Shown here piece by piece: positions 27,836-34,759 of a DNA stretch of 64,000 nt. Every line of letters begins with the position of its first letter. The stretch's first letter is position 1. Below the pieces are notes generated by a model. It did no database searches and was not told the origin of the DNA. It saw nothing but the letters and a program-made list of their open reading frames with translations. Where the stretch lies: assembly GCF_020858115.1 (NCBI RefSeq), contig NZ_JACYMM010000009.1, forward strand, positions 2,419 to 66,418. Direction: 5' to 3'. This DNA comes from Janthinobacterium sp. FW305-129. GTDB taxonomy: Bacteria > Pseudomonadota > Gammaproteobacteria > Burkholderiales > Burkholderiaceae_D. Both the position numbers and the translations under genes were made by a program.

Positions 27836-28621
27836 ATGAAACGTCTGACCGTGATTGCCATCAGCCTGCTTCTGGCCGGCGCCGCCCATGCGGGGCGCTC
27901 GTGCGAGGAAAAGCCAACGGATGCGACTACCCTCGTCAAATCGATGGACCTGGCGCAAAAGACCCTGCAGGCGCTCGATGCCTCGGGCGCGCAGGTGGCG
28001 CTGCTGGCGCGCGCCGGGCAAGACCTGTCGAAGTACAATTTGCGCTACTCGCACATGGCGCTGGCCTGGCGCGACCACCCGAAGGGCCGCTGGCTGGTGG
28101 TGCATGAGCTCAATGAATGCGGCACGGCGCAATCGTCGCTGTACAACGAAGGCCTGGGCAATTTCTTCATGGACGATGTGTTCATGTATGAAAGCATGAT
28201 CCTGATTCCGGGCCAGGATATGCAGCAGCAACTGGCGCGCCTGTTGACGTCGAACACGCCCAAGCGCCTGCATGAAGCGCACTACAACATGCTGGCCTAC
28301 CCGTTTTCCACCAAGTACCAGAACTCGAACCAGTGGGTGCTGGAAACCCTGGCCGCCGCCAGCAACGAGCCTGGCAAGATCGAAACGCGCGCCGAAGCGC
28401 AAGGCTGGCTGCGCAGCGCCAGCTACGCGCCGCAGACGCTGAGCATACCCGCCGCCACGCGCCTGGGCGCGCGCATGTTCCGCGCCAATATCGCCTTCGA
28501 CGACCACCCGTTCGAGCGCCGCATGACGCGCCAGATCGACGTCGTCACCGTCGATTCCATCGTGCGCTTCATGCGCCAGCGCGAACCGCAGGTGCAGGAA
28601 ATCGTCGTGCGGGGGAACTAG
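27836..28621 (+). CDS. DUF2145 exported protein
   Basis: 261 residues. A Sec signal (LTVIAISLLLAGAAHA) is followed by a region typical of DUF2145, with motifs NLRYSHMALAW, HELNECG and YNMLAYPFSTKYQNSNQWVLE. The HMA and HELNECG pattern, with conserved His, Cys and Asn, suggests a papain-like/NlpC-like hydrolase fold (His61 and Cys near 98 in the full chain could be catalytic, an inference). ATG 27836 was chosen; a GTG at 27827 overlaps the previous stop. It is co-transcribed with the two small secreted proteins. Its stop overlaps the convergent phosphopantetheinyl transferase stop (CTAG). Confidence 0.78.
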   Translation: MKRLTVIAISLLLAGAAHAGRSCEEKPTDATTLVKSMDLAQKTLQALDASGAQVALLARAGQDLSKYNLRYSHMALAWRDHPKGRWLVVHELNECGTAQSSLYNEGLGNFFMDDVFMYESMILIPGQDMQQQLARLLTSNTPKRLHEAHYNMLAYPFSTKYQNSNQWVLETLAAASNEPGKIETRAEAQGWLRSASYAPQTLSIPAATRLGARMFRANIAFDDHPFERRMTRQIDVVTVDSIVRFMRQREPQVQEIVVRGN

Positions 28622-29241
28622 TCTGGCGTCAGGCCGGACAATAACAAGTCGGGCGCCTGCCCCAGCGGCGCCGCGCTGCACAGCACGATGGACAGCTCGG
28701 CATGCGCCAAGGTCACGCAGCTTGCCGCATCCATGCCCAGCTTGTAGCGCGCCTCCGCCTCGCTCCAGCGCTGATAGAACAGCGCCAGCCGCTCATCCGC
28801 TGGCAAGCCTTCCAGCTCGGCGGTCATAGCCGCGCCAAACGCCTGGCGCGCCAGCGCCAGCACGTCGCGCTGCGGGTCGCGCAACTCAATATCGAGTCCC
28901 AGCCGCGTAGTACCGCTCAGCGCGCAGGCGATCCAGTGGCCGCTGTGCGAAATACTGAAGTAGGGACCGCCTGCGGGCGCCAGCAGCCGCGGCGCCTGGC
29001 CCGGACGCTCCTCGAGCGCGATGGCCGCCGGAGACAGCCCCAGCATCCATCCCATGGCCGTTCGCAGCAAGGCGCGCCCGAGCAGGAACTGGCGCCGTCG
29101 CAGCGGCCGCGCAAACCACGCATAACGGTCCGCTTCCGTCGTACCCAGCCACGTTTCATATTGGCTGATCTCCGCGAGATCAATGCTGCGGGAATCGAGC
29201 AGCCAGATGCTGGCGCCGTTACCGGGGAAGGCTGGTGGCAT
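28618..29241 (-). CDS. 4'-phosphopantetheinyl transferase (Sfp type)
   Basis: 207 residues from ATG 29241. It carries the superfamily motifs FSISHSG (residues 95-101), GLDIE with Mg-binding Asp117 and Glu119, and WSEAEARYK (159-167). It transfers phosphopantetheine from CoA to the serine of carrier proteins; the two carrier proteins of the adjacent APE operon are its likely substrates. A longer frame runs back to an ATG at 29334, but this extension would be encoded by the intrinsic terminator at 29300-29336, so the shorter form is preferred. Confidence 0.88.
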   Translation of the reverse strand: MPPAFPGNGASIWLLDSRSIDLAEISQYETWLGTTEADRYAWFARPLRRRQFLLGRALLRTAMGWMLGLSPAAIALEERPGQAPRLLAPAGGPYFSISHSGHWIACALSGTTRLGLDIELRDPQRDVLALARQAFGAAMTAELEGLPADERLALFYQRWSEAEARYKLGMDAASCVTLAHAELSIVLCSAAPLGQAPDLLLSGLTPD

Positions 29242-29299
29242 GACAATATTTGGATACGTAAAGGCGCAGTCTGCCACAAATTGCCAGCATGCATGCGGC

Positions 29300-29336
29300 A
29301 AAAAAATGGCAGCGCGGTTGCCCGGCGCTGCCATTC
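29300..29336 (-). terminator. Intrinsic terminator after the DUF4410 gene
   Basis: On the minus strand ATGGCAGCGC and GCGCTGCCAT form a perfect 10 bp stem around a nine-base loop and are followed by seven T residues (29306-29300). It lies 38 bases after the DUF4410 stop and probably ends the long APE transcript. Confidence 0.88.
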
Positions 29337-29373
29337 TCAGCAGGTCTGCTGGCGCTTACGCGCCGCGCCCATC

Positions 29374-29970
29374 TTAGTTCGTCATTGCTGCTTCGACCGC
29401 TTTATTATCGGCGCCAGTCGGGCCGCCTTCGGCACGTACATAGTTGGCCTTGATGTAAGCGCTGGTCAGGTTGGCGATGCGGGTCAGCATCAGGTTATCG
29501 TGCACGCCAAACGTGAATCCGGCCGCCATCGCGTCGGCGCGCTGGAAGAACTCTGGCGTCGCGACCAGGGCGCCCTTGTTGTCGCGGATCATGACGCGCA
29601 TGCGCACGCCGGAGCTGCCGGCCAATGGTCCCAGGAATACACGCTTGGCGCCGCTCTTGAACTGGATTTCCTCGACGATAGGCTCGATGATCAGCACGCG
29701 GCCATTAGCCGGGGCGGCATTCCAGCTGGTCAGCGATTCGGCCAGGTCCTTACGAATATTCTCGTCGATTTTCGCCATGGCGGCCTGGTTGCCGTTGTAG
29801 CCCTCGGCAAAGACTGTTGACTTGACTTCAATACGGCCAAACGACGAGAAAGCCTCGCTCGGCGGCGGATTGGCCGTCGACGATGCCTTGATGCGCGTGG
29901 CGCAGCCTTGCAACATGGTCAATGCCAGCAATGCGCCAGCCAGGACGACAGTTTTCGATACTTTTTGCAT
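29374..29970 (-). CDS. DUF4410 lipoprotein
   Basis: 198 residues. A lipoprotein signal with lipobox LQGC predicts N-terminal lipid anchoring. The mature part matches the DUF4410 pattern: a strand-rich domain with ENIRKDLAESLTSW, RVLIIEPIVEEIQFKSGAKR and a GSSGVRMRVMIRD segment. Function is unknown. It follows the APE operon on the same strand, 103 bases after the previous small gene, and ends at a strong terminator, so it may be a distal member of the same transcript. Confidence 0.75.
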   Translation of the reverse strand: MQKVSKTVVLAGALLALTMLQGCATRIKASSTANPPPSEAFSSFGRIEVKSTVFAEGYNGNQAAMAKIDENIRKDLAESLTSWNAAPANGRVLIIEPIVEEIQFKSGAKRVFLGPLAGSSGVRMRVMIRDNKGALVATPEFFQRADAMAAGFTFGVHDNLMLTRIANLTSAYIKANYVRAEGGPTGADNKAVEAAMTN

Positions 29971-30073
29971 ATTCTCTTTCTACTTTTTATTGGAATGGCT
30001 TCCAGGCGCCAGCCTACCTGCAAGCGGGCGCCGGTTACCGATATGAACGAATTTCCTGCTACTTCTTTGCTGC

Positions 30074-30523
30074 CTACTTACTTGCCTTCAACTTCACGAA
30101 CTCACCCTTCAAGGCCACGCCCGTCATCATCGTGCCTTCGTGGCATTCGAATTCCGTGGCGCTGGAATTTTCGATGTTTTTGTAATTGCTGACGATATTG
30201 ACGACGGCATCGGCGCCCACCGACTGGGCGCGCTTTTGCAGCGCCAGCATGGCCGACAGGAAGGCCCAGTTGCAGGACGTTTCCGCGGACTTGCCGACGC
30301 CATTGGTTTTCTGGCTCGTCTTGTCGCGGCTGATGCGCGTGGCAATCGGCGGCGTTGCCTGGTCGCCAAAATAGAATTTGACGGTATCGCCAAGACGGGC
30401 CTGGGCATCGTTGGCGGACATCGCATTGGCGATCGGCATCATGTGCCTGGTATCGCCGGCCTGGGCCGGCAAGACAACTGTCAGCGCTGCACTCATTGCT
30501 GCCAGGATCATCATTTTTTTCAT
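30074..30523 (-). CDS. Small exported protein of unknown function
   Basis: 149 residues. The Sec signal is MILAAMSAALTVVLPAQA. The C-terminal half contains VGADAVVNIVSNYKN, a pattern shared with small exported proteins often mislabelled as excinuclease subunits and reminiscent of YbjQ-like domains. Two cysteines (in TSCNW and FECHEG) could form a disulphide. It is 73 bases after the last ketosynthase gene of the APE operon and on the same strand. A role in pigment handling is possible, but nothing in the sequence proves it. Confidence 0.7.
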   Translation of the reverse strand: MKKMMILAAMSAALTVVLPAQAGDTRHMMPIANAMSANDAQARLGDTVKFYFGDQATPPIATRISRDKTSQKTNGVGKSAETSCNWAFLSAMLALQKRAQSVGADAVVNIVSNYKNIENSSATEFECHEGTMMTGVALKGEFVKLKASK

Positions 30524-30596
30524 GCTATTTCCCTCGATCAGTTAAAGATAGTAAAAAAGGAACCACACTTGCCACTTGCGCCAGCACAAGCGGGCG

Positions 30597-31829
30597 TCAC
30601 GGCCGGTAACGCTTGAAAATCAGCGACGTGTTGATGCCGCCAAAGGCAAAATTATTCGACATCACGTATTCGCATTCGATGGCCCGGCCTTCGCCGGCGA
30701 TGTAGTCGAGCGGCGCGCATTGCGGGTCCACCTGCTGCAAGTTGATGGTCGGCGCAAACCAACCTTCGCGCATCATTTCGATGCTGATCCACGCTTCCAG
30801 CGCGCCGCAGGCGCCCAGGGTGTGGCCCATGTAGCTTTTCAGCGAACTGATAGGCGTGCGGTCGCCAAACACCTCGAACGTGGCTTGCGACTCGGCAATA
30901 TCGCCCTGCTGCGTACCTGTGCCATGCGCGTTGATGTAGCCGATATCGGACGGCTGCAGGTCCGCGTCGGCCAGCGCCAGCAGCATCGCCTGGCGCATGG
31001 TGGCGGCATTCGGCTGGGTCACGTGGCAGCCATCGCTGTTCGTGCCGAAGCCCACCAGCTCCGCATGAATGGTGGCGCCGCGCGCCTGCGCATGTTCGAA
31101 CTCTTCCAGGATCAGGCAACCGGCGCCTTCGCCGATCACCAGGCCATCGCGGCTGGCGTCGAACGGGCGCGGCGTCGTGTGGCCTGCGTCATTGCGCGTG
31201 CTGGTGGCGAACAGGGTGTCGAAGACGGCCGCCTCGGTGGCGCACAGTTCCTCGGCGCCGCCGGCGATCATCGCCAGCTGCTTGCCGCCGGCGATCGCCT
31301 CGTAGGCATAGCCGATGCCCTGGCTGCCCGAGGTGCAGGCGCTCGACGTGGTAATGACTCTTCCCGTGACGCCAAAGAACACGCCGATGTTGACGGGCGC
31401 CGTGTGCGCCATCATCTTGATGTAGGTGGTGGCGTTGATGCCCTTGGTGGTGCGCTCTTCCATCATGCGGCCAAAGTCGCCGATGGCGCTGGGCGTGCCG
31501 GCGGACGAACCGAAGGAAATGCCCATCTGCCCGCCTTTGACCACGGGGTGTCCGGCCAGGCCCGCGTGTTCCAGCGCCAGTTCGCTGGCGCGCGTGGCCA
31601 TCAGCGCGATGCGTCCCATGCTGCGCACGGCCTTGCGGTTGTAGCGGTCCGTCAGCGCGAACGGCGCGGCCGGTGCGCCCAACTGGGTGTTCAAGCCTTC
31701 GTAGTCGGCCCATTCGTCCATGCGTACGACGGCGTTGCGATACTCGCCCAGGCGCTGGCGGATGGCCGGCCAGTTATTGCCGATCGGGCTGATACCTGCC
31801 ATGCCGGTCACTGCGACCCGGCGGCTCAT
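30597..31829 (-). CDS. apeR: APE beta-ketoacyl-ACP synthase (FabF-like)
   Basis: 410 residues, thiolase-fold ketosynthase. Nucleophile Cys165 lies in SSACTSGSQG; the catalytic histidines are in NAHGTGTQQGD and YMGHTLGACGA, so it is a full active KS. In the described APE pathway ApeR acts as a homodimer beside the ApeO:ApeC pair. It is the last biosynthetic gene of the operon and its ATG overlaps the stop of the ketoreductase gene by four bases (ATGA). The ends NNFAFGGINTSLIF are typical for FabF. Confidence 0.93.
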   Translation of the reverse strand: MSRRVAVTGMAGISPIGNNWPAIRQRLGEYRNAVVRMDEWADYEGLNTQLGAPAAPFALTDRYNRKAVRSMGRIALMATRASELALEHAGLAGHPVVKGGQMGISFGSSAGTPSAIGDFGRMMEERTTKGINATTYIKMMAHTAPVNIGVFFGVTGRVITTSSACTSGSQGIGYAYEAIAGGKQLAMIAGGAEELCATEAAVFDTLFATSTRNDAGHTTPRPFDASRDGLVIGEGAGCLILEEFEHAQARGATIHAELVGFGTNSDGCHVTQPNAATMRQAMLLALADADLQPSDIGYINAHGTGTQQGDIAESQATFEVFGDRTPISSLKSYMGHTLGACGALEAWISIEMMREGWFAPTINLQQVDPQCAPLDYIAGEGRAIECEYVMSNNFAFGGINTSLIFKRYRP

Positions 31830-32551
31830 ACCATGCCTCCATTCACGGAAATGACCTGGCGCGTGATGTAGCCCGCCTCCTCGCCGACGAGGAAACTGAC
31901 GGCGGCGGCCACCTCTTCCGGCGTGCCGACTCTGCGCGCGGGGATCATCTTCAGCGCTTCGTCGAGCGGCACCTCGCTGATCATGTCCGTCTCGATCAGG
32001 CCCGGCGCCACGCAGTTCACGGTGATGGCGCGCTTGGCCAGTTCCAGCGCCAGCGCCTTGGTGGCGCCGATGATGCCGGCCTTGGCCGCGCTGTAATTGA
32101 CTTGCCCCCGGTTGCCGATCAGGCCCGAAACGGACGCCATGGTGACGATGCGCCCCGGTTTGCGGCGCTGTACCATCGGCATTACCAGCGGGTTGAGCAC
32201 ATTATAGAAACCATCGAGGTTGGTCTGCAGGACGATGTCCCAGTCCTCGCCCGACATGGCGGGAAACGCATTGTCGCGCGCCACGCCGGCGTTGCACACG
32301 ACGCCGTAATAGCAGCCATGTTCGGCGATGTCCGCTTCCAGCGCGCTAGCTGCCGCGGCACGGTCGCCGATATCGAACTGCAGCACGCGCGCCGCGCGTC
32401 CCAGCGCCTGCACCTGCTGCGCCACCGCGTCGGCTTCGCCGCGCGCGCTGCGGCAATGCAGCACCACGTCAAAACCGTCGCGCGCCAGTCGCAAGGCGAT
32501 GGCCTTGCCGATGCCGCGCGACGACCCCGTCACCAATACACTTTTACTCAT
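31826..32551 (-). CDS. apeQ: APE 3-ketoacyl-ACP reductase (FabG-like SDR)
   Basis: 241 residues. The Rossmann motif TGSSRGIG is near residue 9, NAGVARDN follows, and the catalytic Ser-Tyr-Lys set is in ASVSGLIGN...YSAAKAG. It reduces the beta-keto intermediate with NAD(P)H during polyene extension. The start ATG at 32551 overlaps the dehydratase stop (ATGAGTAA); an ATG four codons earlier is less likely. Confidence 0.93.
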   Translation of the reverse strand: MSKSVLVTGSSRGIGKAIALRLARDGFDVVLHCRSARGEADAVAQQVQALGRAARVLQFDIGDRAAAASALEADIAEHGCYYGVVCNAGVARDNAFPAMSGEDWDIVLQTNLDGFYNVLNPLVMPMVQRRKPGRIVTMASVSGLIGNRGQVNYSAAKAGIIGATKALALELAKRAITVNCVAPGLIETDMISEVPLDEALKMIPARRVGTPEEVAAAVSFLVGEEAGYITRQVISVNGGMV

Positions 32552-33017
32552 GCTGCGCTCCATTCATACTCTCCTGCAGAAATTGCTTTGCATCCTCGGG
32601 CTGGAACACCGTGATCGTCGCCTGCGCCAGCACGGCGCCAGCCATCTCGATACGGCACTCGAACGCACCCAGTCCATTCTCGCCTTGCAAGGCTTGCTGC
32701 ACATGCACCTGCAGCACGCTGCCATTCACAAACAGGGGTACCTGCGCTTCGTAGCGCCGCGCCCCCAGCAAAAAACCGATCTTCACGGGCGCGCCGGCCA
32801 GCCGCGCCAGGTAGCCAGCATGCGCGGCGATCGCCTGCGCCATGTATTCGATACCGACCCAGCTGCCCACGCCTGCCGACGTCGCCTCATAAAACACGCT
32901 GCCGGCATGGATGGCCACTTCGGCGCACAGGTTTTCCGCATCGGCCGAGAGCACCCGGTCAAGCAGCACCATGGGGCCGGAATGCGGCACCAGCTCGCGG
33001 ATATCGGGAAAACTCAT
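32544..33017 (-). CDS. apeP: APE dehydratase half (hotdog, ApeP-like)
   Basis: 157 residues, FabA/FabZ-like hotdog domain. It opens with LVPHSGPMVLLDRV and carries GIEYMAQAIAAHAGYL, which supplies the acidic catalytic residue. The GHFPG-type histidine motif is absent (the equivalent segment reads VGSWVG). This fits the known ApeI:ApeP heterodimer, in which one partner brings the His. The His-bearing half here is the C-terminal domain of the ligase fusion at 42558. It overlaps the KS gene upstream by four bases. Confidence 0.88.
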   Translation of the reverse strand: MSFPDIRELVPHSGPMVLLDRVLSADAENLCAEVAIHAGSVFYEATSAGVGSWVGIEYMAQAIAAHAGYLARLAGAPVKIGFLLGARRYEAQVPLFVNGSVLQVHVQQALQGENGLGAFECRIEMAGAVLAQATITVFQPEDAKQFLQESMNGAQHE

Positions 33018-34204
33018 GCTCCCCTCCCGAACAGCAAGGCGGCGTTCGAGCCGCCGAAGGCAAACGAGTTGCTCAGCGCCCAGTCGAGCGGACGCCCCAG
33101 CCGCGCGCCGGGCAAGGCCAGGCGCAGCGGCGGCAGGGATTCATCGGGCACGCCATCCCACAGGTGCGGCGGCAGCAAGCCCTCGGCGTTATCGTCCTGC
33201 ATCGCCAGCCAGCACAGCGCGGCTTCGATGGCGGCCGCCGCGCCCAGCGCATGGCCTGTCAGCGGCTTGGTGGAGCTGCTCATCGCCGTGGCGCCGAACA
33301 GGTCGGACACCACGCGCGCTTCCATCGCATCGTTTTGCGGCGTGGCCGTGCCGTGCAGGTTCACATAGTCGACTTGCGACGCCGCGATGCCGGCGCGCGC
33401 CAGTGCCTGGGCGATGGCCAGCCGCGCGCCGCCGCCTGCAGGATCGGGCGCCGACATGTGGTGGCCGTCGGACGATTCACCCCAGCCGCGCAAGGCCACT
33501 GCAGCCGGCTGCGCCGTCATCAGGAACAGGGCCGCGCCCTCGCCGATATTAATGCCGTCGCGGTTCGCGCCGAACGGATTGCAGCGCCGCGCGCTGACGG
33601 ACGCCAGCGCGGAAAAACCGGCCACGGTAAAGCCGCACAGTGTATCGACGCCGCCCGTCAGCACGGCGTCGCACAGGCCCATGCGGATCAGGCGCGCCGC
33701 GCTGGCCATCGCCTTGGCGCTCGACGAACAGGCGCTCGAATGCACCAGGGCCGGGCCGTCGATGCCCAGTTCCCCTGCCAGCATCAGCGCCGGCGACGCC
33801 ATCTCCTGCTGGCCGTAGTGGAAGGCATCCGGCAAGCCGTCGCCCGCCACATGCTGGCCGATCGCGCCTTCCGTCTCGGCGATGCCCGACGTGCTGGTGC
33901 CGATCACCACGGCCACGCGGTGCGCGCCGTAACGGGCGATGGCCTGCTCCACGGCGGGGCGGATCTGCGCCAGCGCCGCCAGCGCCATCCGGTTGTTGCG
34001 GCTGCGCGCGGCGAGGCCGTGATGCGCCACCGATGGCAAGGCCGCGTCGACCACGCCCAGCGGCAGCATGCGCCCCGGCGTGTAGGTATCGACGGACACC
34101 ACGCCGCTGTGCGCGGCAAACAGGCGCGCGCGCACTTCTTCGCGGCCGGCGCCCAGCGCGCAGACGATGCCGCAGTCATTCAGGTACACAGTCAGGCCGG
34201 TCAT
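33014..34204 (-). CDS. apeO: APE beta-ketoacyl synthase, KS subunit of the KS/CLF pair
   Basis: 396 residues. Cys159 lies in SSACSSSAKA; the histidines are in NLHGTATPQND and LTGHALGAAAA, so it is catalytically complete. In the described pathway ApeO pairs with the short chain-length-factor-like ApeC; that partner is the first gene of this operon (46253-47014). It extends the aryl starter with malonyl units. Its ATG directly follows the stop of the DUF3261 gene. Confidence 0.92.
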   Translation of the reverse strand: MTGLTVYLNDCGIVCALGAGREEVRARLFAAHSGVVSVDTYTPGRMLPLGVVDAALPSVAHHGLAARSRNNRMALAALAQIRPAVEQAIARYGAHRVAVVIGTSTSGIAETEGAIGQHVAGDGLPDAFHYGQQEMASPALMLAGELGIDGPALVHSSACSSSAKAMASAARLIRMGLCDAVLTGGVDTLCGFTVAGFSALASVSARRCNPFGANRDGINIGEGAALFLMTAQPAAVALRGWGESSDGHHMSAPDPAGGGARLAIAQALARAGIAASQVDYVNLHGTATPQNDAMEARVVSDLFGATAMSSSTKPLTGHALGAAAAIEAALCWLAMQDDNAEGLLPPHLWDGVPDESLPPLRLALPGARLGRPLDWALSNSFAFGGSNAALLFGRGA

Positions 34205-34759
34205 TCAGCTTCCTTCCGGGGCGTTCTGTATCGTCAGGCGATAGCGGTAGCGCAGGTTGTCGAGCACCACCGTGCCGCTCCAGCGCGGCATGCCGCTATA
34301 GTCGATCACCGTCACCGCCTCGTCATGCAGGAACAGGGTGCGGCGCAAGCCGCTGTCCTCGATGCGCCAGCCGGCCGGCAGGGCTTGCGCGATCGCCTCG
34401 CGCGGCCACAGGGTCAGCTGCATGTCTTCCAGCACGTCCTCGGCGCGCACCTGCGCCGGCAGCATCAGGTGGCGCCACGAGGTCATGTCCTTGCCGTCGT
34501 AATGCAGCGACAGCACGCGCTGGCCGAACGCCAGTCCCACCAGGTCGAGATGCGACGGTTCCACTTCCAGCGCCGCATCGAGTTCGTCGATGCGGCCCGC
34601 CCGTTCGACGACCAGGTGCTGCTGCACGCTGACCGTGGCGCCCAGCGCCTGCGGCGCCAGTTTCAGGCCCAGGCGCGCCGGTGCCGAAGGCGGCACGCTG
34701 GCGCAGCCGGCCAGTGCCAGCAGCAGTGCCGGCGCCCATCGTTGACAGTGCAAAAACAT
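34205..34759 (-). CDS. apeN: APE-cluster DUF3261 lipoprotein
   Basis: 184 residues. The signal peptide ends in lipobox LAGC. The mature part is strand-rich and matches the DUF3261 pattern (VLSLHYDGKDMTSWRHLMLP; VTVIDYSG). Such lipoproteins accompany APE clusters and probably help the polyene lipid reach or anchor in the outer membrane together with the LolA-like and MMPL proteins; this is inferred. Its ATG overlaps the MMPL stop (TGATG). Confidence 0.82.
   Translation of the reverse strand: MFLHCQRWAPALLLALAGCASVPPSAPARLGLKLAPQALGATVSVQQHLVVERAGRIDELDAALEVEPSHLDLVGLAFGQRVLSLHYDGKDMTSWRHLMLPAQVRAEDVLEDMQLTLWPREAIAQALPAGWRIEDSGLRRTLFLHDEAVTVIDYSGMPRWSGTVVLDNLRYRYRLTIQNAPEGS

Noticed and set aside
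29242-29334. 31-codon N-terminal extension of the PPTase
   Set aside because: It would be encoded across an intrinsic terminator and adds no family sequence.
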